Below, one piece after another: positions 55,734-63,339 of a stretch of 64,000 nucleotides of DNA; the stretch's first letter is position 1; each line of letters begins with the position of its first letter. The translations under genes were made by a program, and so were the position numbers. The stretch comes from Opitutia bacterium Tous-C4FEB. Its GTDB lineage: Bacteria > Verrucomicrobiota > Verrucomicrobiia > Opitutales > Opitutaceae. The notes under the pieces are model-generated. The model ran no database searches. It saw nothing but the letters and a program-made list of their open reading frames with translations, and was not told the origin of the DNA. The stretch covers positions 62,001-126,000 of the forward strand of contig NEVA01000007.1 in NCBI GenBank assembly GCA_002304445.1, in the 5' to 3' direction.

Positions 55734-56086
55734 GATTTTGAGGGCACGGGCTTAGGCGCCGCGCTGGTCGGAGGAGAAAAGTGATGCTCGAAACCGGCGG
55801 AAAGGCCGCCCGCACCGTTTTGACTGAGGGAAGAAACTAAAGCGTCCTTGATGAGGTGGGAGTACATGCCACCGCCGCCTCCGCCGGAGGAGCCTTGAAG
55901 ACCCTTGAGCATCGGCTCGATGACGGGATCCATCATCTCGCGCATGAGCAACGACCCAAATTTCGAAGCGACCTTCGCGCGATCGGCGACGGAAAGTGGT
56001 TCGTGACCTTGGTCAGCCGCCCGCCCGTTCTGAGCGATGAGGGCGCTAAGGTTGGCGTCCGAGGTATTGATCGAAGCGACGTTCAT
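55730..56086 (-). CDS. flgJ: Rod-binding protein FlgJ, N-terminal type (no muramidase domain)
   Basis: 118 residues. Only the rod-cap domain of FlgJ is present: SVADRAKVASKFGSLLMREM, MDPVIEPMLKG, then a Gly-rich linker and MYSHLIKDALVSSLSQNGAG, GLS. In enteric bacteria a C-terminal glucosaminidase domain follows; many other phyla have the short type as here and use a separate peptidoglycan hydrolase. It lies 2 bp after flgI and overlaps flgN by 4 bp. Confidence 0.88.
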   Translation of the reverse strand: MNVASINTSDANLSALIAQNGRAADQGHEPLSVADRAKVASKFGSLLMREMMDPVIEPMLKGLQGSSGGGGGGMYSHLIKDALVSSLSQNGAGGLSAGFEHHFSPPTSAAPKPVPSKS

Positions 56087-56088
56087 GG

Positions 56089-57177
56089 TTAGTTGATGAC
56101 GAGCTCGGCTTGCAACGCGCCCGCGGATTTGAGCGCTTGCAGAATGGCCATCATCTCGCGGGTGGTGACACCGAGGGCGTTTAAAGCGCCGGCGAGTCGG
56201 TCGATGGTGGGAACTTCCTCGACCACCGAAAATTTACCTTTGGCTTCCGTGACCTTGGTCTGCGTCGTGGGCGTGACGGCCGTCTGGCCGCCGGCGAGTG
56301 CGTTGGGCTGGGAAACGTTTAAGGTGGAAGCGATGGAAACGGTGAGAGCGCCGTGGCTGATGGCGACCTGGGAGACGCGCACGCTCGAGGTGGCGACGAT
56401 GGTGCCGGTGCGCTCGTTGATCACGACGCGGGCGATGGAATCGGGGCGCACTTCAATGGTGCCGACGTCAGCCAAAAAAGTGACTTCGCGTCCGAGGTAA
56501 GCCGGGGGCACGATCACCGAAATCGAGGCCGCATCAAGGGCCGTAGCTGCATCGGGGAAAGCGGCGTTGACGGCATCAGCCAAACGGCTCGCGGAAGTGA
56601 AATCGGGATTGAATAGTTCGAACGAAATGGCGCCGTCGCGCACGGTCTCGGTGGGGATCTCACGCTCGACAATCGCGCCGCTGCTAATGACGCCGACCGT
56701 GGGGTGATTTTTTTGCACGGTAGCACCACCGGCGCCACCCGCGCCGCCGATGAACCCACCGACGGCGAGGCCGCCCTGGGCGACCGCGTAGACGCGGCCA
56801 TCGGCGCCCAGCAAAGGAGCTTGAAGCAGCACGCCGCCTTGGAGGCTTTTCGCGTCTCCCATGGATGACACGGTCACATCGATGCGGGCGCCGGGTTTGA
56901 GAAACGGCGGGATATCCGCGGTGATCATGACCGCGGCGGAATTCTTGGCTTTGATCTGCGTTGGGTCGACGGTGAGCCCGTTGCGTTGCAGAATATTGGC
57001 GACCGAGCGCAGCGTCGTGACCGCGTTAGAATCGCCGTCGCCGGCCAAGCCGACCACGATGCCGTAGCCGATCAATTGATTGGAACGGCCGCCGCTGACA
57101 AACGACATGTCCTTGACCCGCGATGCACGCAGCACCGGAGCCAGCACCATCAAAGCGATAAAAAGGCGGGTGAACAT
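56089..57177 (-). CDS. flgI: Flagellar P-ring protein FlgI
   Basis: 362 residues with a signal peptide (MFTRLFIALMVLAPVLRASR). The mature start VKDMSFVSGGRSNQLIGYGI and VVGLAGDGDS are the family signature (dl....G.R.N.L.GyGlVvGL.GtGD). The C-terminus (GKFSVVEEVPTIDRLAGALN, ALGVTTREMMAILQALKSAG) also matches. The P-ring sits in the peptidoglycan layer. Gene order flgH-flgI-flgJ is the usual one. Complete. Confidence 0.95.
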   Translation of the reverse strand: MFTRLFIALMVLAPVLRASRVKDMSFVSGGRSNQLIGYGIVVGLAGDGDSNAVTTLRSVANILQRNGLTVDPTQIKAKNSAAVMITADIPPFLKPGARIDVTVSSMGDAKSLQGGVLLQAPLLGADGRVYAVAQGGLAVGGFIGGAGGAGGATVQKNHPTVGVISSGAIVEREIPTETVRDGAISFELFNPDFTSASRLADAVNAAFPDAATALDAASISVIVPPAYLGREVTFLADVGTIEVRPDSIARVVINERTGTIVATSSVRVSQVAISHGALTVSIASTLNVSQPNALAGGQTAVTPTTQTKVTEAKGKFSVVEEVPTIDRLAGALNALGVTTREMMAILQALKSAGALQAELVIN

Positions 57178-57186
57178 GGGACGTTT

Positions 57187-57798
57187 TTAAAAGGGACGAA
57201 GCGCTTGGTAGAGTTTGCTCAACCAGCCGCGCTTCTGCGCGCTGCTGAGTTCGCCTTCGCTCAAGAATTCTAGCCGGGCCTCGGCGATATTGGTCGAAAG
57301 GACCGTGTTGGCCGGAGAAATATCAGCGGGGCGAACGATGCCGCGGAGCACAACGTGCTGGGTCTCGCCGGAGAAACTCACCCGGCGAGCTCCCTCTAGG
57401 ACGAGGTTGCCGTTTGGCAGTACGTCGGCAATCAGCATCGCGGCGCGGCCCGTGACGACTTGGGAATTATTGACCTTGCCGCCACCGCTGTAGTCGGACT
57501 TTCCGCCCCAACCAAAGCCGGGCAGCTGACCGCCGTGCGTGCCGAGGCCGCTGACGGAGGGAGGAAAAAGAAATTGGCTCACCGCACCTTGGGCGGCGTC
57601 GGAGGTGTTGGTCGTCTTGTTGGAAGATGAGGACAACGAGGTGGATTCAGCGATGACGATGGTGATGATATCACCAACCCGGGAGGCTTTGGGATCGGAG
57701 GTGAGGGAGAGCTCGCGCGAACCGGCGGCCAGCCAGAGCGACTGCGCCGCAAGCGGACCGGCCAAAGCGAAAAACAAGCAGGTGAGACTAAGTTTCAT
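57187..57798 (-). CDS. flgH: Flagellar L-ring protein FlgH, without lipobox
   Basis: 203 residues. Signal peptide (LSLTCLFFALAGPLAAQS), then SDPKASRVGDIITIVIAEST, the FlgH hallmark (vGDi.tV.i.e..), and GRAAMLIADVLPNGNLVLEG and ISPANTVLSTNIAEARLEFL. FlgH is normally an outer-membrane lipoprotein, acylated on an N-terminal Cys. Here the signal peptide ends PLAAQS with no Cys; the only Cys (residue 7) lies within the hydrophobic core without a lipobox. This FlgH is thus predicted to be non-lipidated. It starts 6 bp after flgA. Confidence 0.92.
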   Translation of the reverse strand: MKLSLTCLFFALAGPLAAQSLWLAAGSRELSLTSDPKASRVGDIITIVIAESTSLSSSSNKTTNTSDAAQGAVSQFLFPPSVSGLGTHGGQLPGFGWGGKSDYSGGGKVNNSQVVTGRAAMLIADVLPNGNLVLEGARRVSFSGETQHVVLRGIVRPADISPANTVLSTNIAEARLEFLSEGELSSAQKRGWLSKLYQALRPF

Positions 57799-57804
57799 GA
57801 GGAG

Positions 57805-58482
57805 TTAGAGACGGATAACGGCGCGGCTCTCACCGGTAACTTGGGCGGTGAATTCACGGTTCGATTGCAGATTGCGGATGCGGATCGTCTCGTTGCGGGC
57901 GCCGTCTTGCATGGCCATACCCTTAAGCGACACGGAAACCGGACCGCTTTGAGCGAGAACCTCGACCACCTGGCCACGACGCACCACCGGACGGGCAGCC
58001 AAATCACGCCACGTGAGCAAACGATCCGGCGGCACCGCGCGGGTAAAGATATAATCCCCTTGGGGCACGGAGGACAACGCCTCGCGATCGCGCAGCACAT
58101 CGATGCGGACGGGTTCGAGCGCTGAGAGATCGAGTAAGTCGCCGCGCTGGCTGGGTTGGCGGAGTTTCCAGCCGGAGCGCCAAAGATTCGCACGCAAGAC
58201 GACCGTCTGTTCTTGGCTCGCCTCGCCGAGCACTTCCGTGCGCACGCGCAGCAAGAATTGCGCAGAAATACCCGAGGGGAATTCAACGACCGAAACCGTC
58301 GCGCCGGCCTTCGGGGCGAAATTGCCGCCGTTTACCGGCACGAGGTGAAGGTCACCTTCGAGCCCGAAATGCGCGTGGATCCGCTCGGTGAGCTCGGCGA
58401 CCCAAACGGGGGCTTCGTTTTGAGCGCGTAGAACCACCGGCGCTACGAGCAGGCTGAGGATAAGGAAAAAACGGGTGATCAT
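57805..58482 (-). CDS. flgA: Flagellar P-ring assembly chaperone FlgA
   Basis: 225 residues with signal peptide (RFFLILSLLVAPVVLRAQ). The C-terminal SAF-like domain is recognisable: LSSVPQGDYIFTRAVPPDRL, LTWRDLAARPVVRRGQVVEV and NETIRIRNLQSNREFTAQVT, the last being the FlgA end (G..Gd.I.v.N..S.k...a.V). FlgA is the periplasmic chaperone for FlgI. It lies 2 bp after flgG and 6 bp before flgH. Confidence 0.9.
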   Translation of the reverse strand: MITRFFLILSLLVAPVVLRAQNEAPVWVAELTERIHAHFGLEGDLHLVPVNGGNFAPKAGATVSVVEFPSGISAQFLLRVRTEVLGEASQEQTVVLRANLWRSGWKLRQPSQRGDLLDLSALEPVRIDVLRDREALSSVPQGDYIFTRAVPPDRLLTWRDLAARPVVRRGQVVEVLAQSGPVSVSLKGMAMQDGARNETIRIRNLQSNREFTAQVTGESRAVIRL

Positions 58483-58484
58483 AA

Positions 58485-59267
58485 TCAGCGTTTCAGCTCG
58501 TTGACTTTCTGGAGCATTTCATCGGAGGACTGGATGGCCTTGCTGTTTAATTCATAGGCGCGCTGGGCGAGAATCATGTTCACCATTTCCTCAACGATGT
58601 TGACGTTGGAGGTCTCGACGTAGCCCTGCTGAATCGAGCCAAAGCCCTGTTCGTTGGGCGCACCGGCCTCAGGTGTACCGCTGGCGGCAGTCTCGCGGAA
58701 GAGATTGGAGCCGAGGCTATCGAGACCGGCAGGATTGGCGAAGCGCGAGAGAGTGAGACGGAAGGTCTGCTCACCAGCCGCACTGCCCAAGGTCACTTCA
58801 CCGTTTTCGGCTACGGTCACGGAGGTGGTGCCGGGCGGAATCGCTTGAAATCCGCTGAGCACCGGCAGGCCATCACTGGTGACAACTTGGCCGGTGGCGT
58901 TAATCTTAAAGGAAGCGTCGCGGGTGTAAGCGAGCGTGCCGTCGGGGCGTTGGACCTCGAAAAAGCCGTCACCCTGAATCGCGAGATCGAATTTTTCGCC
59001 GGTGGCAGTAAGCTGACCTTGGGAGAAAACTTTGGAGGTGGCAACGACGCGGGTACCGTTACCGACCTCGATGCCGGTGGGGAGTTGGTTACCGCCGCCG
59101 TTTTGAGCACCCGCTGCCCGGGGCTTCTGGTAAAGCATATCTTGAAATTCGATCTTGCTCCGTTTGAAGCCACGAGAGTTCACGTTCGCGAGATTGTTGG
59201 CGATCGTGTTCAGGTTGAGCTGTTGGGCCTCCATGCCCGTGGCAGCTGAGTAAAGGGAGAGATTCAT
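58485..59267 (-). CDS. flgG: Flagellar distal rod protein FlgG
   Basis: 260 residues, exactly FlgG size. N-terminus LYSAATGMEAQQLNLNTIAN, NLANVNSRGFKRSKIEFQDM is the family hallmark, including the YQKPRAAG-type insert specific to FlgG. The C-terminus is GSIQQGYVETSNVNIVEEMV, NMILAQRAYELNSKAIQSSD. FlgG builds the distal rod. It follows flgF by 36 bp. Complete. Confidence 0.95.
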   Translation of the reverse strand: MNLSLYSAATGMEAQQLNLNTIANNLANVNSRGFKRSKIEFQDMLYQKPRAAGAQNGGGNQLPTGIEVGNGTRVVATSKVFSQGQLTATGEKFDLAIQGDGFFEVQRPDGTLAYTRDASFKINATGQVVTSDGLPVLSGFQAIPPGTTSVTVAENGEVTLGSAAGEQTFRLTLSRFANPAGLDSLGSNLFRETAASGTPEAGAPNEQGFGSIQQGYVETSNVNIVEEMVNMILAQRAYELNSKAIQSSDEMLQKVNELKR

Positions 59268-59303
59268 GGTGCAGGTTTACTTGGGGTGGAGGGTCGCAAG
59301 GGA

Positions 59304-60041
59304 TTAACCGAGGGTGTCCAGCGTGCGTTGGAGCAACTGATCGCGGGTGGAGATGATTTTCTGGTTAGCTTCGTAGGCGCGGGCAATCGAGACTAAGTCG
59401 ATCATCTCGCGCATCGGGGAAATGTTACTGCCCTCGATATAGCCCTGCATGACGCTGCCGCCGGCTGCGGCAATCGGGGCTTCGTCGGCGGTCGGCAGAA
59501 AGACGCCACCGCTAAGCGGCTCCAATTTCTGCGTGTCGGCAAAGCGACTGACCGCGAGGGTGTCGACGACTTGGCCGGCTTGACTGATCTCGCCATCGGC
59601 ATCGATGGAGATAGCGCCGCCCGCCTGCAGAATGATGGGCGCGCGCCCGGCCCCGAGCACGGGTAAGTTATCCGCCGTCACCAAGGTGCGATCGGCGCGC
59701 ACGGACAATTGGCCGGCGCGAGTAAAGCCTTCGCGTCCATCCGGGAGGCGCACGCTGAGAAACCCATCACCCGAGATCGCGACATCGAGATCGCGGCGAG
59801 TCTGGACCATTTCGCCCGGGGCGAAATCGAAACGGACGCGGGCCGAAGGGAATGAACCACTCAAACTTTCATCGGATTTAAACTGGCCCGTGCGCAGTTC
59901 GCCGGAGGGCTGAGCAGAGAACTGGACCAACTGGCGCTTGAACCCTGGCACCTGACTGGCGGAGATATTATGCGACGAGGCCTGCTGCCAGCGCTCAAGG
60001 GCGGCGAGAGCTGCGGTATTTTGATAAAGGCCTACGGTCAT
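59304..60041 (-). CDS. flgF: Flagellar proximal rod protein FlgF
   Basis: 245 residues. N-terminus MTVGLYQNTAALAALERWQQ, ASSHNISASQVPGFKRQLVQ and C-terminus QGYIEGSNISPMREMIDLVS, IARAYEANQKIISTRDQLLQ identify a rod/hook family protein; being the partner of flgG, and with lower similarity to FlgG, it is FlgF. First gene of the operon running to csrA. The ATG at 60041 is one nucleotide after the start predicted from the sigma-54-type promoter; no other in-frame start exists near the conserved N-terminus, which supports a leaderless or nearly leaderless mRNA. Confidence 0.9.
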   Translation of the reverse strand: MTVGLYQNTAALAALERWQQASSHNISASQVPGFKRQLVQFSAQPSGELRTGQFKSDESLSGSFPSARVRFDFAPGEMVQTRRDLDVAISGDGFLSVRLPDGREGFTRAGQLSVRADRTLVTADNLPVLGAGRAPIILQAGGAISIDADGEISQAGQVVDTLAVSRFADTQKLEPLSGGVFLPTADEAPIAAAGGSVMQGYIEGSNISPMREMIDLVSIARAYEANQKIISTRDQLLQRTLDTLG

Positions 60042-60051
60042 GACTTCGATT

Positions 60052-60068
60052 AAGCATGCGCAATGCCA
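60052..60068 (-). promoter_or_regulatory. Sigma-54-type promoter of flgF operon
   Basis: The minus strand reads TGGCATTGCGCATGCTT with GG-N10-GC. Predicted start near 60042. The bases between the -12 GC and the ATG, TTAATCGAAGTC, resemble TTAATCGTTGGC before flgB. Confidence 0.65.
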
Positions 60069-60231
60069 TGTTTTTATTTAGTTGATATTCAAGTTTATGC
60101 ATTTTCCATAAACGCACAGGCAAGTTTTGCCTTTGCCCTGCTCGAAATTGTTTAGATTGCCTTTTGTAGATGATGGAATCAGCTCACCTTTCCCCAGACG
60201 TCCCAGTCGTCTAACCCCTATTAAGGCCTCA

Positions 60232-60774
60232 ATGAGTAACTCAAATACGGTCCCCGTCTACGCCGCTACCGGTCGCGCGACCGATAGCGAGGAAGTTGAA
60301 TTTTCCGCCGAGCAAGTCGGCTTCGGCGTGTGCCTGATTGTCCACGACGCCCAAATCCATGCCAGCGCGATTGCCCACGTGCTGATGCCCGACTCCAGCA
60401 GTAATACCACCTTCGCCCGGAAAAACCCCTTCGGCTTTAGCAACACCGCCTTCCCGGCATTAATGGAATCATTACGCGGCGCCTCCCGCAATTACGCCGG
60501 CGACGAGGCTTGGACCGAAGCCAAAAAACGCCTCAAAGTTTACCTCATTGGCGCCAGCGAAATCACCTCTGCCCAAGCGAGCGCCACCGAGCCCAACATC
60601 GACCTTAATATTGGAAAATTAGTCGCAAACCGACTTCGTGATTTAATCAAAACCGAGGGCCTAGAGCCTCCGATTGAAGCCCTCGGCGGCGCCAGCATCC
60701 GCGACGTCTCGATTCGCAACGGCACCGGCAAAATCCTCATCGAAGTCCCAGGCCAACCGGAGAAAACCTTATGA
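60232..60774 (+). CDS. CheD-like chemoreceptor deamidase
   Basis: 180 residues from the ATG at 60232, which has AAGGC upstream. CheD pattern: QVGFGVCLIVHDAQIHASAI, AHVLMPDSS (catalytic Cys in GVC and His in IAHVLMP) and, at the end, PIEALGGASIRDVSIRNGTG, the CheD C-terminus (GG...R.v.f...tG.v.v). CheD deamidates Gln in chemoreceptors. The protein has a longer acidic/Thr N-terminal part than usual and the central region is diverged. It overlaps the HDOD gene by 4 bp, so the two are coupled; no receptor or other che gene is in the window. Confidence 0.72.
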   Translation: MSNSNTVPVYAATGRATDSEEVEFSAEQVGFGVCLIVHDAQIHASAIAHVLMPDSSSNTTFARKNPFGFSNTAFPALMESLRGASRNYAGDEAWTEAKKRLKVYLIGASEITSAQASATEPNIDLNIGKLVANRLRDLIKTEGLEPPIEALGGASIRDVSIRNGTGKILIEVPGQPEKTL

Positions 60775-61682
60775 GCGCGGCACATAACGAAGAACTCATC
60801 GAGCGCATCACGCGCCAAATGGGCGAGCTCCCCACCTCGCTTGAGGTCGTTTGCCGCCTGATGTTGATGTTACGCAATCCCACTCAGGAAAACGAACACG
60901 TCGTCACGGCACTTTATTCTGACCGCCAGCTCTCCGGGCAGTTGGTGCGGAAACTCGAATCCAACGAGGAAGCCCAGGTGGACGAAAAGGGCAATATCAT
61001 CGAACGCAAACGCTCCGAAGCTGAGGTCCTTCAAGTCCTCGACGGAGCGGTGTTACAGATGGGTTACGCTGCGATCCTGCGTCTCGTTTCCGCACTCAGT
61101 GTCGGCAAATTGCTCGCCGCCGAGCACAAAGGTTACGGCATGCAGCGCCGTGAGCTCTGGGTCCACTCCGTGGTGGTCGGTCTGATCGCCCAAAGATTGT
61201 GCGAACTGCTCGCCGAGACTGGCCGAGATACCATCGACCCCTCCCTCGCTTTCATCAGCGGCCTCATGCACGATACCGGTAAAGCCGCCCTGAGCACGGA
61301 ACTCATGCTCAAGTTGAAACAGGTGAACGAGGCTGCCCTCGAAAAAGACGCTAACTGGATCAAACTTGAAAATGAATTTTGTCTCATCGACCACGCCGCA
61401 CTCGGCGCAAGTCTGATGCGAAAGTGGAAACTGCCCAAGGAAGTTGTCGACGCCGTCGCCTTCCATCACCAGCCCGCTAAAGATCAGAAGCTCGCCTCCA
61501 TCATCCACCTCGCCGACTACTCCTCCCGCTTTATCTCAAATCCGGGCGGCTGGTCTAGCTATGCCGTCACGTTCGACCCCGCCGCCTTGGCTACCTGCAA
61601 ATTACGCCTCGACGATATCCAACGGGTCGTATTCCACGTCTCCCAAGACCGAGCGACGGTGGATACTTATTCCAATATTTAA
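60771..61682 (+). CDS. HDOD-domain protein with intact HD dyad
   Basis: 303 residues. HDOD features: LPTSLEVVCRLMLMLRNPTQ, ENEHVVTALYSDRQLSGQLV and VLQVLDGAVLQMGYAAILRL, VSAL. Unlike most HDOD proteins it keeps an HD-type pair in ISGLMHDTGKAALSTEL and a later VDAVAFHHQP. Metal-dependent hydrolysis is therefore possible. The gene starts inside the cheD-like stop (ATGA). Likely part of a motility or signalling pathway. A second HDOD protein (49507-50433) has lost the dyad. Confidence 0.82.
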   Translation: MSAAHNEELIERITRQMGELPTSLEVVCRLMLMLRNPTQENEHVVTALYSDRQLSGQLVRKLESNEEAQVDEKGNIIERKRSEAEVLQVLDGAVLQMGYAAILRLVSALSVGKLLAAEHKGYGMQRRELWVHSVVVGLIAQRLCELLAETGRDTIDPSLAFISGLMHDTGKAALSTELMLKLKQVNEAALEKDANWIKLENEFCLIDHAALGASLMRKWKLPKEVVDAVAFHHQPAKDQKLASIIHLADYSSRFISNPGGWSSYAVTFDPAALATCKLRLDDIQRVVFHVSQDRATVDTYSNI

Positions 61683-61805
61683 GCCGCTCGCCGGCCCCGC
61701 TAGTCCCCGCCGCGCAACTCGGCCCTCAGCCGGAGTCGTTTTGTTTCGTTGTCCTTGATTTGAACGGCCGAAGCTCGCAGCGTTCGGGTTCATCATCATG
61801 CCGCT

Positions 61806-63242
61806 ATGAAACCACTGTTGCTGCTGCTTTTGGGGTTCCTTTTTGCCGTGATTGCCCCAGCCCAGATCGAGGGAGAATCCGCCGCCGAACTCATCAAACG
61901 CGCTGAACTTGGAGACGCCGTTGCCCGCGTAAAATTGAGCCTCATCCGCAGCGGCGGCGACAACCAGCTCGCCTCCGAAATCCAAACGGCCCGCTGGTAC
62001 CAAGAGGCCGTCGAACAAAATAACATCACGTCTCAATATAGTCTCGGCCTAATGTTTGAATCCGGCGTCGGCGCCACCAAAGACGCCGCCGAAGCCACCC
62101 GCTGGTTCCGCATGGCGGCTGAGCGCGGCAACAACGCCGCCCAATTCAAACTCGGCAACCACTACGCCGCCGGCGACGGCGTCGCCAAGAACCCGATCGA
62201 AGCCGCCCTCTGGTTTCGTCGAGCCGCCGAACAGGCCAACGTGGGCGCCCAACGCAACCTCGGCCTCATCCTCCTCAATGGCACCGGCGTCGCCAAAGAC
62301 ATCGCCCAAGCCGTCCAATGGCTCCGGAAAGCCGCCGAACAAGGCGACGTCACGAGCCAATACAACCTTGGCATCCTCTTCGGCAGCAAACTCGCCAAAA
62401 ACTCCTCCGATTCCGCCCGGTGGTACCGCAAAGCTGCCGAACAAGGTCTAGCCGCGGCCCAATTCCAACTCGCCCTACTTTGTGAGCGCGGCGAAGGCAC
62501 CACCAAAGACGCCGTCGAAACCGTCCAATGGCTCCAGAAAGCCGCCGAACAAGACCACGCCGAAGCTCAAACGCTCCTCGGCGAAAAATACGCCACCGGC
62601 GACGGGGTCCCAAAAGACAATACCGAAGCCGTCAAATGGTACCGCAAAGCTGCTGAACTCGGCAGCGTTTCGGCCCAATGTAATCTAGGCTTCATGTACG
62701 CCACCGGCGGGGGCGTCGAAAAAGACCCCGCCGAAGCCCTCATTTGGTTTCGCAAATCAGCCGAACTCGGCAACGCCATCGGCCAAGTCAACCTCGGTAT
62801 GCTCTACCAAACCGGCAACGCCATCGGCCAAGATTTCTTCGAAGCCGCCAAATGGTACCGCAAAGCTGCACTCCAAGGTAATGAGCTCGCCCAGTACAAC
62901 CTCGGCCTCCTGCACGATGCTGGGGCCGGCGTCCCCAAAGACAGCGTTGAAGCCGTTCGCTGGATCCGCATGGCCGCTGACCGGGGTCACGCTGCCGCCC
63001 AGACTAACCTCGGGGCCAAATACGCCACCGGCGACGGTATCCCTAAAGACCTGGTCGAAGCCCACGTCTGCTTCAACCTCGCCAGCGTCAAGGGCAACCC
63101 CACCGCCCAACGTAACATGGTGATGATCGAACGCGACATGACCCCCGATCAACGTGCCAAAGCCATGGAACTCGCCCGCAGCCGCTTCGCCGCCGCCACC
63201 AAGCCCGAGGTCAACGCCCCTTCCCCTCGCCCCGCCCCATGA
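61806..63242 (+). CDS. Secreted Sel1-repeat protein
   Basis: 478 residues with a signal peptide (MKPLLLLLLGFLFAVIAPAQ). The rest is about eleven Sel1-like repeats of some 36 residues, each of the form 'A...lG..y..G.GV.kd..eA..W.rkAAeqg', e.g. AAQFKLGNHYAAGDGVAKNP and AQYNLGLLHDAGAGVPKDSV. Such solenoids mediate protein-protein contacts in the periplasm or at the envelope. No catalytic motif. It stands 124 bp after the HDOD gene and converges with hisA; its function cannot be told from context. Confidence 0.87.
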   Translation: MKPLLLLLLGFLFAVIAPAQIEGESAAELIKRAELGDAVARVKLSLIRSGGDNQLASEIQTARWYQEAVEQNNITSQYSLGLMFESGVGATKDAAEATRWFRMAAERGNNAAQFKLGNHYAAGDGVAKNPIEAALWFRRAAEQANVGAQRNLGLILLNGTGVAKDIAQAVQWLRKAAEQGDVTSQYNLGILFGSKLAKNSSDSARWYRKAAEQGLAAAQFQLALLCERGEGTTKDAVETVQWLQKAAEQDHAEAQTLLGEKYATGDGVPKDNTEAVKWYRKAAELGSVSAQCNLGFMYATGGGVEKDPAEALIWFRKSAELGNAIGQVNLGMLYQTGNAIGQDFFEAAKWYRKAALQGNELAQYNLGLLHDAGAGVPKDSVEAVRWIRMAADRGHAAAQTNLGAKYATGDGIPKDLVEAHVCFNLASVKGNPTAQRNMVMIERDMTPDQRAKAMELARSRFAAATKPEVNAPSPRPAP

Positions 63243-63339
63243 CTCTTTTTATCGCACCAAGCCCCCACCAAAGAGTGAAATTAATCCCCCTCCTTGGTGT
63301 TTCCCTGCCGCAAACGTTCGCTTCAGTTCCGCCGGGCTT

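Noticed and set aside
63255-63299. Possible terminator between Sel1 gene and hisA (caccaag / cttggtg)
   Set aside because: A 7-bp stem with a loop of about 31 nt is too weak to call.
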